A stretch of 64,000 nt of DNA from Pararhizobium qamdonense (GTDB lineage: Bacteria > Pseudomonadota > Alphaproteobacteria > Rhizobiales > Rhizobiaceae), in assembly GCF_029277445.1 (NCBI RefSeq), contig NZ_CP119566.1, positions 1,986,001 to 2,050,000 of the forward strand, written 5' to 3'. Below are positions 18,660 through 27,413 of this stretch, one piece after another. Under the pieces are notes generated by a model that was given only the letters and a program-made list of their open reading frames with translations, had not been told where the DNA came from and did not search any database. The translations under genes were made by a program, and so were the position numbers. How positions within the stretch are numbered: the stretch's first letter is position 1; each line of letters starts with the position of its first letter.

Positions 18660-18945
18660 TCTCACTCTCTGGTCTCAAACCAGAGGCGCCCCTCATCCGC
18701 CCTGTCGGGCACCTTCTCCCCGTAAACGGGGGAGAAGCGATATGCGGCAGCCTCCGTCGTTCCCTCTCCCCGTTTGCGGGGAGAGGGTTGGGGTGAGGGG
18801 CGGTTTCTCTTCTCCCCAGCGGGGAGAAGTGCCGAGTGAAACGAGGCGATGAGGGGGCGGTTCGGCAGATGTCGGATTTGTGGCTCCCCCTCATCCGGCC
18901 CTTCGGGCCACCTTCTCCCCGTTGGGGAGAAGAGGGAGCCATACG
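18660..18945. repeat. Compound palindromic repeat inside the demethylation operon
   Basis: About 285 bases made of several hairpin modules: CTCTGGTCTCAAACCAGAG, then CTTCTCCCCGTAAACGGGGGAG, then CCTCTCCCCGTTTGCGGGGAGAGG. Next come CTTCTCCCCAGCGGGGAGAAG and, in the opposite sense, CTCATCCGGCCCTTCGGGCC with CTTCTCCCCGTTGGGGAGAAG. It separates the second FAD-GcvT gene from the Rieske gene on the same strand. It could lower or stabilise distal transcript levels, but that is inference. Confidence 0.85.
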
Positions 18946-19013
18946 GCTCCGCCAGAATTGAGTGCGCGCGCCGGAACGCGATTTTTCCGGATGTTTTCAA
19001 GGAGATGAAAGCC

Positions 19014-20243
19014 ATGCTCGCGCCAGACACAAAGACGATCGAGAAGCCCGCCGACCGCATCGACCAGCTCGTCGCTGCCCACAAGCCCGGCCATGGTCTC
19101 GCCCGGCCGTTCTACCGCGACGAGGATATCTATGAGCGGGATCTGGAGCGTGTCTTCCGCCGCCATTGGCATTGCGTCGCGCATGAGAGCGTCATCCCGA
19201 AACCGAACGATTTCGAGGTGTTTCGCATGGCGTCCGAGCAGGTGATCCTGACGCGGCATGCGGATGGGACGGTTCATGCCATCCTCAATGTCTGCCGCCA
19301 TCGTGGCGCCGAGGTCTGTACCAAGGACAAGGGCAATGCCCGTGTTTTCGTCTGTCCCTATCATGCCTGGACCTATGGCAATGACGGGGCGCTCAAGGCC
19401 GCCCGGCTGATGCCGAAGGATTTCAAGCGGGAAGATCATGGACTGAAGAAGCTGCATGTGCGCGTCGTCGAAGGCCTCGTCTTCATTTCCTTTGCGGAAA
19501 ATCCGCTGGATTTCACCGAGGTCGAAAACCTGCTGCACGCCACCTGCGGCCAATATGGCTGGGGACAGGCCAAGGTCGCCCACCGGCAGAGCTATCCGGT
19601 CGATGCCAACTGGAAACTGGCGGTCGAAAATTATGTCGAGTGCTATCATTGCGGCCCGGCGCATCCGGAATATTCGCAGACCCATGCGCTGGAACAGCCG
19701 CTGCACATGATCGAGGCGCTGAATGCGGCGATGGAGGAGCGGACCTGCGCGCTCGGCATCCAGGTTGGTTCCGGCGATCACTGGCAGACCTCCGAAAACG
19801 GCAAGGAAACCATTCATGCCTTCCGCTACGCCCTGTATGACGGCGTCAAGACCGGCAGCCAGGACGGTTCGCCGCTTGCGCCATTGATGGGCCGGTTTAC
19901 CGAATTCGATGGCGGCGTCACCTCCGTCCATCTCGGCGGCACATCATTCCTTGTCTGCTATCCCGACCACGGCATGATCTACCGCTTCATTCCGAAGGGG
20001 CCGGAAGCCTGCGAGATGGAGCTGATCTGGCTGGTCAATGGCGCGGCGGAAGAGGGCGTCGATTACGACCTCGAAAAGCTGAAATGGCTCTGGACGGTGA
20101 CCACCGACGAGGACAAGTCGATCATCGAGCATACGTCGCGCGGCGTGCGCTCGCACTATTTCGTGCCCGGCCCCATCGCCCCGATGGAGCAGAACGAGTT
20201 GCGCTATATCAACTGGTATCTCGACGAGATCAGCCGGGCCTGA
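19014..20243 (+). CDS. Rieske non-heme iron oxygenase, glycine betaine demethylase (GbcA)-like
   Basis: 409 residues from the ATG at 19014; AAGGAG lies 9 bases upstream, and the longer open frame runs back into the repeat. The Rieske cluster ligands are Cys94/His96 (CRHRG) and Cys114/His117 (CPYHAW). The mononuclear iron motif NYVECYHCGPAHPEY supplies His212 and His217, with Glu209 at the bridging position normally held by Asp. That Glu and the NYxECYHC motif are typical of betaine-type oxygenases (GbcA, stachydrine demethylase, CntA). Position after two dimethylglycine/sarcosine dehydrogenase-like genes supports glycine betaine to dimethylglycine plus formaldehyde. The reductase partner (GbcB) is not adjacent. 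Confidence 0.85.
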   Translation: MLAPDTKTIEKPADRIDQLVAAHKPGHGLARPFYRDEDIYERDLERVFRRHWHCVAHESVIPKPNDFEVFRMASEQVILTRHADGTVHAILNVCRHRGAEVCTKDKGNARVFVCPYHAWTYGNDGALKAARLMPKDFKREDHGLKKLHVRVVEGLVFISFAENPLDFTEVENLLHATCGQYGWGQAKVAHRQSYPVDANWKLAVENYVECYHCGPAHPEYSQTHALEQPLHMIEALNAAMEERTCALGIQVGSGDHWQTSENGKETIHAFRYALYDGVKTGSQDGSPLAPLMGRFTEFDGGVTSVHLGGTSFLVCYPDHGMIYRFIPKGPEACEMELIWLVNGAAEEGVDYDLEKLKWLWTVTTDEDKSIIEHTSRGVRSHYFVPGPIAPMEQNELRYINWYLDEISRA

Positions 20244-20260
20244 CAAAACGGCGGCGCAGT

Positions 20261-20788
20261 TTACTGCGCTGCCACGCCACGGATATTGGAGATCTGCGTC
20301 GTCCATTTCGGCGCTGCGGGTTCGACACCGAAGCGGGCGGGGAAGGTGAAGAAGGTTTCGAACGTCTGCTCCCGCCCGGCGGGAACGCGGGCAAGGATCA
20401 GCGCCGTGTCTTCGCCGACCGTCGTGCAGACGTTGCCGGGGCAATCCTGAAGCGTGACGGTCAGGTTGAAATTGGTGAGATTGGCAGCGCTCCTGTTGAC
20501 GATCGTGCCGGTGACCCGGTAGCTCGTATCCGGGCGGTTGCGGGTGAATGTCAGCCCTTCCAAGACGAGCTCTTCCGGTGTGATGGCCGGACGGCTCTGG
20601 GTAAACGGCGGTGGGTCGGTCTCATTGCTGTCGCCGCTGCCATCTTTCATCCAGACCACGAAGGCCGAAACAAGCCCCAAAGCGACGAGTATGCTCAGCA
20701 CCGGTTCGGCAAAACGCCGGAAGCGCGATGAGCGCATGGCGAAATATACGATCAGCAGGCCTGCAATCGCAGGAAATATCCAAATCAT
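20261..20788 (-). CDS. Membrane-anchored hypothetical protein
   Basis: 175 residues from the ATG at 20788, which has a perfect GGAGG site 6 bases upstream. Two N-terminal transmembrane helices (IWIFPAIAGLLIVYFAM and VLSILVALGLVSAFVVWM) are followed by a soluble beta-rich domain with YRVTGTIVNRSAANLTNFNLT. That pattern resembles Ig-like FxLYD-type domains in other envelope proteins. Two cysteines in QDCPGNVC could form a disulfide in the periplasm. I do not recognise a named family, and the neighbours give no clue. Confidence 0.7.
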   Translation of the reverse strand: MIWIFPAIAGLLIVYFAMRSSRFRRFAEPVLSILVALGLVSAFVVWMKDGSGDSNETDPPPFTQSRPAITPEELVLEGLTFTRNRPDTSYRVTGTIVNRSAANLTNFNLTVTLQDCPGNVCTTVGEDTALILARVPAGREQTFETFFTFPARFGVEPAAPKWTTQISNIRGVAAQ

Positions 20789-20940
20789 CAAAGTCCTCCA
20801 GTCCCCTATATAGACAGGGCATTGACGGGATGGAAGCGCGCCGGGGACGATCCGGCCGAGGTTGCGGAACAAACACATCACCAACCCGTTACCTGCTCGT
20901 CACCCCCGACATGTTCCAATTGCGGAAAAGGAAGAAACCA

Positions 20941-21441
20941 ATGGCCGAGAAAGCCCTGCAAGACCTGTTCTATGATATGCTCAAGGACGTCTATTATGCT
21001 GAGCGCAAGATCCTGAAAACCTTGCCGAAAATGGCCAAGGGCGCGCAGAGCCCGCAGCTGAAGGCAGCATTCGAAAAGCACCGCGATGAAACTGAAGGCC
21101 AGATCGAGCGCCTGCAGCAGGTGTTTGAAATTTTCGGCAAGCGCGCAGTCGGCAAGACCTGCCCGGCGATCGACGGCATTGTCGAGGAAGGCGAGGAAAT
21201 CCTCGAAGAATTCAAGGGTTCGCCAGCGCTTGATGCCGGCCTTCTGGCTACGGCGCAGGCTGTTGAACACTATGAAATGGCCCGTTACGGCACGCTGAAG
21301 ACCTGGGCGGGCATGCTTGGCCTGAACGATGCGGTCAAGCTGCTCGACGAGACCCTGCAGCAGGAAGGCGCCACAGACCACGCGCTGACGGCACTGGCAG
21401 AGGCCTCGGTCAATGCTTCGGCGATGAAAAAAGCCGCCTAA
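20941..21441 (+). CDS. DUF892 ferritin-like stress protein (YciE/YciF family)
   Basis: A 166-residue all-helical protein. DLFYDMLKDVYYAERKILKTL opens the family, and HRDETEGQIERL with AVEHYEMARYGTL provides the Glu/His pattern of a four-helix ferritin-like bundle that can bind a di-metal centre. Length matches YciE/YciF. Members are induced in stress or stationary phase in enterobacteria, but no biochemical role is settled. The start has AAAGGAAG upstream. It is monocistronic, ending at a strong hairpin shared with the convergent siderophore operon. Confidence 0.88.
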   Translation: MAEKALQDLFYDMLKDVYYAERKILKTLPKMAKGAQSPQLKAAFEKHRDETEGQIERLQQVFEIFGKRAVGKTCPAIDGIVEEGEEILEEFKGSPALDAGLLATAQAVEHYEMARYGTLKTWAGMLGLNDAVKLLDETLQQEGATDHALTALAEASVNASAMKKAA

Positions 21442-21462
21442 CACCATTGTTTCATGATCACA

Positions 21463-21489
21463 TTGGCCGGAGACCGTGTCTCCGGCCAA
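21463..21489. terminator. Bidirectional terminator between DUF892 gene and siderophore operon
   Basis: A perfect 12-bp stem, TTGGCCGGAGAC with GTCTCCGGCCAA, around a 3-base loop, followed by TTCTATTT. It lies 22 bases after the DUF892 stop and 3 bases from the stop of the convergent binding-protein gene. Confidence 0.8.
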
Positions 21490-21491
21490 TT

Positions 21492-22604
21492 CTATTTCAG
21501 GCTGATCCAGTAGGAGCCCCGGAATGGAACGGCCGCAAAGCGCGCGTTGATTTCCTTCAAAGATTGATCCGGGTCGATATCGGCAAAGATGTCCGGCCGT
21601 AGCCAGTGGGCAAAGGCCTCCGCTGCCAGAATATTCAGCGGTACGGCATTGAAGAAATTCCAGACGCCGTGCACCCGTCCGTTCTGGACGCCCGACAGGT
21701 TGGCGAGAACCGGATTTTTAACGGCTTCGCCCAATGTTCGGCGGGCCTCGTCTGTGGGAACTCCGGGGCCGATGGAAAAGACGCTGTAGGTACCGCCCGG
21801 CGAGGCGGTGGCAATATAGACCTCCGGATCGGCCTCGATCAGATATTCGCTGCTGACAATGCCGCCCTGGCGCGGCAGGTTTTTGTCCGCGATATTGCGG
21901 CTGCCGGTGATGCCGATGAATTCGCCAAGGCCTCCTGTGCCATAGGCAAAGCAGCAGCGGTCCGGATTGGGGAACGCGTCCATCAGCACGGTCGGGCCGG
22001 GCTGCGGATTGGCGGCGACGCGATCGGTGATGCGCTTGAGGTGTTCTATATAGAAATCGGCAAAGGCGTTTGCCTGTTCTTCCCGCTCCAGGATCTTGCC
22101 GAGCAGGCGCATGTTGTCCGGCGTGTTCTTCAAGGGATCGCTGTTGAAATCGACGACGAAGACCGGAACGCCGGTGCTCTCGAGATAGTCGATCGCGCGC
22201 TTGCCGAGATCGGTATCGGCCTGCCAGTTGGCCATGATGGCCAGATCGGCTTTCAGCGACAGAATGGTTTCGAAGGACAGGCCGTCGCCGGTGCCATTGC
22301 CGATGATCGGCACATGCGCAAGGCTTGGAAACTTTCCGACGAAATCCTTGTAGATTTCCGGGTTGTCGCCCTTGAGGTCTCCCGACCAGCCGGCCAGCAG
22401 GCTGACGGGATCGGGGTGAATAAGCGATAGCGCCACCAGGTTGAAGCCGCTGCCAAGCAGGATGGCCTTGGGCTTTGCCTTGATCGTCACCTGCCGGCCG
22501 ATCGCGTCGGTCAACGTCAGCGGCCAGCGTTCCTGCGCGTTCGAGATAGCGGTGCAGGCCAGAAACAGACAGAGGGTCAAGAGAAGAAGGCGTTTCACGA
22601 TCAT
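21492..22604 (-). CDS. Iron-siderophore ABC transporter substrate-binding protein
   Basis: 370 residues from the ATG at 22604, whose start overlaps the stop of the upstream FhuF gene (ATGA). It has a signal peptide (RLLLLTLCLFLACTAISNAQ) and then a type-III periplasmic binding fold. Typical blocks are LTDAIGRQVTIKAKPKAILL, the central LKADLAIMANWQ, and a C-lobe ending near VWNFFNAVPLNILAAEAFAHWL. It would bind ferric siderophore (or haem) in the periplasm and deliver it to an ABC permease. No permease or ATPase gene is in this operon, so it must use components coded elsewhere. Confidence 0.85.
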   Translation of the reverse strand: MIVKRLLLLTLCLFLACTAISNAQERWPLTLTDAIGRQVTIKAKPKAILLGSGFNLVALSLIHPDPVSLLAGWSGDLKGDNPEIYKDFVGKFPSLAHVPIIGNGTGDGLSFETILSLKADLAIMANWQADTDLGKRAIDYLESTGVPVFVVDFNSDPLKNTPDNMRLLGKILEREEQANAFADFYIEHLKRITDRVAANPQPGPTVLMDAFPNPDRCCFAYGTGGLGEFIGITGSRNIADKNLPRQGGIVSSEYLIEADPEVYIATASPGGTYSVFSIGPGVPTDEARRTLGEAVKNPVLANLSGVQNGRVHGVWNFFNAVPLNILAAEAFAHWLRPDIFADIDPDQSLKEINARFAAVPFRGSYWISLK

Positions 22605-23365
22605 TGCTTTCTTTGGGCGGGCAGGGCGCAGAGTTCGCCGCAGCTGGGAATACCCGGCAAGAGGTAGCGCAGGCAACAGACCTTGCGGCGGCAGACGGTT
22701 TCCTCGCCTTCGACGTCGTGGCGCAGGCAGCCGAGAAAGGGGTTGGCGCTTCCATCCGGCAGGTGGCTTTGCGAAAAAAGCGCGCGTGAGGCCCAGGCAT
22801 CGCCATCTGCCGGGCGCTCCCGTTCGGTCGCGTTGAAGGCATAGTCGAGATAGACGGCCGCGTTGTTCCAGGCGAGTTTTGGCGCGATGCCGCCGAGCGC
22901 CTTCAGTTGCGCAACGATTTCGGTGAGGTGCTGGCTGATAAGCGGCATGACGAAAGACAGGAGATCGGCCTGCCCGCCCTCGCTCCAGTCGCCTTCGCGG
23001 GCCAGACCGAGGGCGCGCGGCAGCCCGTCCTCGGCAAGGGCGATCGTCATCTCGGCGGGAACAACCGGCAAAACATGATCGGCCCTTCGCGCAACGATAT
23101 AGGGGATGGTCAGCATCGAGAAATAATAGAGCGACCACATGGAAGCGACGGCGCGCCGGTCGGTGCCGCCGTGGGTGCGCGCGTAGGTATCAAGGGCTGC
23201 GGAAAAACCGCCGGAGCCGAAGAACTCCGAAAGCGGAATGCCGTCTTCCAGCTCCGAAGACAGCATCATCTTTTCGCCGCACCAGGCATGCTCACCGGCA
23301 AACACCGCCTTCAGCCCAGATGGCCGGAAGGCGGTGTTCGTGTCGTGGGTGGTGGAGAGGCTCAA
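22601..23365 (-). CDS. fhuF: Ferric siderophore reductase FhuF
   Basis: 254 residues with the FhuF 2Fe-2S signature at the C-terminus: the Cys-Cys of KVCCLRYLLPG and the Cys-x2-Cys of CGELC. The TTG start lies 4 bases after the stop of the receptor gene; no ATG is better placed. It would reduce Fe(III) bound to imported hydroxamate siderophore and release Fe(II) in the cytoplasm. Operon order receptor, reductase, binding protein strongly supports this. A second FhuF-like protein is coded at 8236-9087. Confidence 0.85.
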   Translation of the reverse strand: MSLSTTHDTNTAFRPSGLKAVFAGEHAWCGEKMMLSSELEDGIPLSEFFGSGGFSAALDTYARTHGGTDRRAVASMWSLYYFSMLTIPYIVARRADHVLPVVPAEMTIALAEDGLPRALGLAREGDWSEGGQADLLSFVMPLISQHLTEIVAQLKALGGIAPKLAWNNAAVYLDYAFNATERERPADGDAWASRALFSQSHLPDGSANPFLGCLRHDVEGEETVCRRKVCCLRYLLPGIPSCGELCALPAQRKQ

Positions 23366-23369
23366 CGGA

Positions 23370-25553
23370 TCACCAGCTGTATTTCAGCGAGCCGATGACG
23401 GCGCGGCCCTGGTCGCGGTAGCAGAAGCCGGCCGAGCATACGGTGTCGCGCTTGTCGAAGACGTTGGTGGCGTTGACCTGCAGCCGCAGGCCCTCGTATT
23501 TCTTGTCGATGGCTGCAAAGTCGTAGTGCGCGGCGGCATCGAAGAGGATGCGGGCGCCGTTCCGCGTCGTGTTCTGGTCGTTGCCGTAGCTTGAGCCCAA
23601 GAACCGGGCGCCGGCGCCAAAACCGAGGCCGGCCGCAGGACCGTCCTCCGGCATCGTATAGTCTGCCCAGAGCGATGCCATGTGACGCGGCACGGAAGAG
23701 ACATAGTTGCCGACCGTATCGGCGGGGCCCTCGGTGATCTTGATGTCGGTATAGGTATAGGACGCGATCAGCGAAAGACCGTTGTCGAGGCTGGTATTGG
23801 CCTCCAGCTCGAAGCCGCGCGACCGCACCTTGCCACGCTGGACCTGGATGTTTTCCGGGCCTGTCGGCAGATCGACGACCTCGTAATAAAGGCTGTTCTT
23901 CTGGTCGATATTGAAGAGGGCGGCCGTGATCATCGTATTGCTGCTTGGCAGCAGATATTTGATGCCGATCTCTTCCTGCTGGCTTTCGGTCGGCTTGAAC
24001 GGCTGGTTTGTTTCCTTGTTGAAGCCGGCATTGGGCGAGAACGCGGTGGAATAGCTGATATAGGGCGCCAGGCCGAAATCGGTCTCGTAGGTCAGGCCGA
24101 TGCGGCCGGAAAAGGCCTTGTCCTTCTGCGCGATCGGGTCCGTCAAACCGGTGGTCAGATCGGTATTGTCCGTGTCGGTCGAAACCCAGTCATAGCGGGC
24201 GCCGGCGGTCAGCGTCCAGGCATCGTAGCGGATCTGGTCCTGGAGATAGGTGCCGAGCTGCCATTGGTCCTGGACGACGCGCTCGCTGAAGGGAATGGGG
24301 TCCGTGGGGCGGCCCTGCGTCGGATTGTTGGTGTCGAGCGGCGGAGTAAAGCCGGTGCCAGCCAGGGACTTGAACCGCAATTTCGTATAATCGACGCCTG
24401 CGAGCAGGGTGTGATCGAGCGCGCCGGTATCGAACTTCGCCTCCATCTGGTTGTCGATGACGATGGCGCTCAGGCGCTCGTCGAATGTTCCTGCGCTGCT
24501 GTCGAGCAAGGTTGGATCGATAGCGTTCGGCGCATAGGCAAAGGCCCAGTCGGCATCGACGTTGAGCGTCGAGACGCGCAGGTTCTGCCGGAAGGTGAAG
24601 ACGTCGTTGAGGCGGTGCTCGAATTCGTAGCCGACGCGGGCCTGTGTCTGGACCGAATCGTTGAAGTCGGGATTGCCGGCGAAAATGTCGGTGACCTTGC
24701 CGGTCGGGTCATTGTAATAGGCTGCCGAGCCGCCGGTCTTGGTGCGGGAATATTCACCAAGGATGGTAAGCTTGGTGTCTTCGTCCGGCTTCCAGGTAAA
24801 GGCGGGCGCGATATAGGCGCGGTCGTCGGGAACGCTGACCTGCTCGGTATCGGCGCTGCGCAAAAGGCCGGTCATGCGGTAGTACAACGGATCGGTCTCG
24901 TTGATCGGGCCGGAGAAATCGAACTGGCCCTGGTAGCGGTTATTCGTGCCGTATTGCAGCTGAAGCTCGCGCAGCGGTTCTTCGGTCGGGCGCTTGGTGA
25001 TCAGGTTGAACAGGCCGCCGGCACCCGATGCACCATAGAGCGCCGAGGAGGGGCCGCGCAGGATCGAGACGCCTTCCAGGCCATAGGGTTCGTTCTTGAA
25101 CAGCGAGGAGCTGGCGCCGGGCTGGCGCAGGTTATCGCGGAACATGCCGTTATAGGTCACGTCGAAACCGCGCACCGTGAAGGAATCAAACCGCGGATCG
25201 AAACCGTAGGCGCCGACGCGCGAGCCCGGTGTGTACGCGAGCGTTTCGAGCAGCGTCTGCGGATTGCGATCCTTCAGCTGCTGTTCCGTAACCGACGAAA
25301 TCGATTGCGGTGTCTGCAGGAACGGTGTGTCGACCTTGGCGCCGGTGGCGCTGCTGGTGCCGACATAGCCGTCTGCGGTGATGACGCCGCCGCTGCCGCC
25401 GGTGACGGTCAGGGTCTCAAGCTCGGTCGCGCCGTCCGTGCCCGTCGTGATTGGCGCTGCGTCCTGGGCAAAAGCCGTCAGCGACAGCGCGAGCAGCGAG
25501 GTGCCGGCAAGGGCAAGGCGAGTGGTGAACCGGGCGTGGCGAAGCAGAGGCAT
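23370..25553 (-). CDS. TonB-dependent siderophore receptor (FhuA/FoxA type)
   Basis: About 727 residues from the ATG at 25553 (a GTG at 25562 would add three residues). A signal peptide (LALAGTSLLALSLTAFAQ) is followed by a TonB-box region (ELETLTVTG). Next come the plug domain (TPQSISSVTEQQLKDRNPQT, SFTVRGFD, LRGPSSALYG, GGLFNLITKRP) and a 22-strand barrel that ends in the outer-membrane signature SLKYSW. The plug and barrel look like hydroxamate (ferrichrome/ferrioxamine) receptors, consistent with the FhuF next to it. Two Cys near the end (VCSAGFC) may form a loop disulfide. It is the first gene of the operon. Confidence 0.92.
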   Translation of the reverse strand: MPLLRHARFTTRLALAGTSLLALSLTAFAQDAAPITTGTDGATELETLTVTGGSGGVITADGYVGTSSATGAKVDTPFLQTPQSISSVTEQQLKDRNPQTLLETLAYTPGSRVGAYGFDPRFDSFTVRGFDVTYNGMFRDNLRQPGASSSLFKNEPYGLEGVSILRGPSSALYGASGAGGLFNLITKRPTEEPLRELQLQYGTNNRYQGQFDFSGPINETDPLYYRMTGLLRSADTEQVSVPDDRAYIAPAFTWKPDEDTKLTILGEYSRTKTGGSAAYYNDPTGKVTDIFAGNPDFNDSVQTQARVGYEFEHRLNDVFTFRQNLRVSTLNVDADWAFAYAPNAIDPTLLDSSAGTFDERLSAIVIDNQMEAKFDTGALDHTLLAGVDYTKLRFKSLAGTGFTPPLDTNNPTQGRPTDPIPFSERVVQDQWQLGTYLQDQIRYDAWTLTAGARYDWVSTDTDNTDLTTGLTDPIAQKDKAFSGRIGLTYETDFGLAPYISYSTAFSPNAGFNKETNQPFKPTESQQEEIGIKYLLPSSNTMITAALFNIDQKNSLYYEVVDLPTGPENIQVQRGKVRSRGFELEANTSLDNGLSLIASYTYTDIKITEGPADTVGNYVSSVPRHMASLWADYTMPEDGPAAGLGFGAGARFLGSSYGNDQNTTRNGARILFDAAAHYDFAAIDKKYEGLRLQVNATNVFDKRDTVCSAGFCYRDQGRAVIGSLKYSW

Positions 25554-25641
25554 GTCATGCACTTTCTGGTAGACTGGCTGGATAGGCGGACGATAAGATG
25601 ACCCGTTCTATCAAGATTATGTCGCCGGAAAAGCGGAATCT

Positions 25642-25658
25642 ATGAGCAAAATACTCAT
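25642..25658. promoter_or_regulatory. Candidate iron-responsive operator (RirA IRO-box)
   Basis: The sequence ATGAGCAAAATACTCAT is a palindrome with 5-base arms and contains TGA-N9-TCA, the consensus IRO-box bound by RirA in Rhizobium. It lies about 90 bases upstream of the TonB receptor start. This predicts repression of the siderophore uptake operon when iron is sufficient. Confidence 0.65.
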
Positions 25659-25736
25659 GTTTTAAATGGTGTGGGATTTGTGCAACGTTTTCCGGCGGAA
25701 TATCGAATTCTTTCCGCTGGTTAGCGCATAAATTGC

Positions 25737-25765
25737 AAAAGGCCGCGTTATGAACGCGACCTTTT
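25737..25765 (-). terminator. Rho-independent terminator after patD
   Basis: Read on the minus strand, AAAAGGTCGCGTT and AACGCGGCCTTTT form a stem with one mismatch and a 3-base loop, ending in TTTT. It follows the patD stop codon by about 30 bases. Confidence 0.75.
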
Positions 25766-25795
25766 ATTGTGCCTCGCCTATCCCGCAGAAGGTGC

Positions 25796-27223
25796 TTATC
25801 CGTGATTGATCATCACGTGGCGCACGGCCGTGTAGTCCTCCAGGGCGTAGATCGACATATCCTTGCCATAGCCGGACTGCTTGACGCCGCCATGCGGCAT
25901 CTCGTTGGTCAGCATGAAGTGGGTGTTGATCCAGGTACAGCCATATTGCAGGCGCGACGCCGCCTTCATCGCCTTGGAAATATCCTTGGTCCAGACGGAG
26001 GAGGCAAGGCCGTAATCGCTGTCATTGGCCCAGGTGACCGCCTGGTCGTTTTCGGTGAAGCGGGTGACGGAGACGACCGGGCCGAAGACTTCGCGGCGGA
26101 CGATCTCGTCTTCCTGGGTGGCGCCGGCAACGACGGTCGGCTGGAAGAAGAAGCCGTCCTTGCTGCCGGGATTACCGCCTGTGGTGATCTCGATATGTTT
26201 CTGCTCGGTGGCGCGCTCGACGAAGCTTGCCACCCGGTCGCGCTGGCGCTTGGAGATCAGCGGGCCGATTTCGTTTTCCGTGTCATCAGCCAAATTGTAC
26301 TTGATGGTCGAGACAGCGGAGGTGAGGTCGGCGACCAGCTTTTCATAGATGCCGTCCTGCGCGTAGATGCGGCAGGCGGCGGTGCAGTCCTGGCCGGCAT
26401 TGTAATAGCCGAAGGTGCGGATGCCGTTGACGACGGCTTCGAGGTCGGCGTCGTCGTAGACGATGACCGGGGCCTTGCCGCCGAGTTCCAGATGGGTGCG
26501 CTTGACGGTTTTTGCAGCCGCCTGCAGCACCTTCTTGCCGGTGGCGATATCGCCGGTGATCGAGACCATGCCGATCTTCGGATGGTTGATCAGCGTGTTG
26601 CCGACCGTGTCGCCGCGCCCAAGGACGACGTTGACGACGCCTTCCGGCAGGATATCGGCGAGCAGGCGGGCCATCTTCAACGCTGTCAGCGGCGTCTGTT
26701 CCGACGGCTTGAAGACGACGGTATTGCCCCCGGCAATCGCCGGTGCCAGCTTCCAGGCCATCATCATCAGCGGATAGTTCCATGGCGCGATCGAACCGAT
26801 AATGCCAACGGGATCGCGGCGGATCATCGAGGTATGGCCGGGCAGATATTCGCCGGCGACCGTCGCATGCAAGTTGCGGATCGCGCCGGCAAAGAAGCGC
26901 CAGCAATCGACGATGGCCGGCAGTTCGTCATTGCGCACCGCATTGATCGGCTTGCCACAGTTCAAGGCTTCCAGCGCCGCAAAGGCATCGGCATCCTTCT
27001 CGATCGCATCGGCGATTTTCAGGAGATAGCCGGAGCGCTCGCCGGGTGTCGTCATCGACCAGGTGACAAACGCCTTTTCGGCGGCATCGACGGCGCGCTC
27101 GATCTGCGATTGCGAGGCTTCGGCAAGATCGATGATCCGGGCGCCGGTACGCGGATTGAGGATCAGCTCCTCGGCCTCCGTTCCGGCCTCGAATGTCGAT
27201 CCGATCAGCAATTGGGTGTCCAT
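25796..27223 (-). CDS. patD: Gamma-aminobutyraldehyde dehydrogenase (PatD/YdcW type)
   Basis: 475 residues, matching E. coli YdcW/PatD almost end to end in length and motifs. [20 protein letters not shown] forms the NAD-binding start, [15 protein letters not shown] contains the catalytic Glu, and [16 protein letters not shown] holds the nucleophilic Cys. The C-terminal [15 protein letters not shown] is also shared. It oxidises 4-aminobutanal (from putrescine) to GABA with NAD. Homologues can also take trimethylaminobutyraldehyde, which would give gamma-butyrobetaine, the substrate of the cluster at 46-54 kb; that link is inference. It is upstream of, but on the same strand as, none of its usual partners except the adjoining polyamine-type ABC genes. 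Confidence 0.92.
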   Translation of the reverse strand: MDTQLLIGSTFEAGTEAEELILNPRTGARIIDLAEASQSQIERAVDAAEKAFVTWSMTTPGERSGYLLKIADAIEKDADAFAALEALNCGKPINAVRNDELPAIVDCWRFFAGAIRNLHATVAGEYLPGHTSMIRRDPVGIIGSIAPWNYPLMMMAWKLAPAIAGGNTVVFKPSEQTPLTALKMARLLADILPEGVVNVVLGRGDTVGNTLINHPKIGMVSITGDIATGKKVLQAAAKTVKRTHLELGGKAPVIVYDDADLEAVVNGIRTFGYYNAGQDCTAACRIYAQDGIYEKLVADLTSAVSTIKYNLADDTENEIGPLISKRQRDRVASFVERATEQKHIEITTGGNPGSKDGFFFQPTVVAGATQEDEIVRREVFGPVVSVTRFTENDQAVTWANDSDYGLASSVWTKDISKAMKAASRLQYGCTWINTHFMLTNEMPHGGVKQSGYGKDMSIYALEDYTAVRHVMINHG

Positions 27224-27245
27224 TTTTTGTTCTCCGGTTTTGGAT

Positions 27246-27412
27246 CGAAGTGGTGAGTAGCGATTAGCGAATAGTGAGTAGCGAATAGTGAGTAGTGATT
27301 AGGCAGTAGGCAGTAGGCAGTAGGCATTAGGAAAAAGTGCAGTGAAGCTGCTTTGTTCACTACCGACTACCGACTACCGACTACCGACTATTCGCTACCC
27401 CCTAATCACTCC
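27246..27412. repeat. Heptamer tandem repeats forming a large fold-back
   Basis: Between patD and the permease gene lies low-complexity DNA. GGCAGTA repeats three to four times at about 27302-27329, and CGACTAC repeats three to four times at about 27364-27391. Outer blocks such as AGTGATTAGG (27294-27303) and CCTAATCACT (27401-27410) are exact reverse complements, and GTAGCGAATAG pairs with CTATTCGCTAC. The whole element can fold into one long hairpin. It is unrelated to the G/C-rich palindromes elsewhere in the window. Confidence 0.8.
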
Positions 27413-27413
27413 T

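Noticed and set aside
27246..27412. CRISPR array
   Set aside because: The heptamers are contiguous short tandem units without spacers and there are no cas genes.
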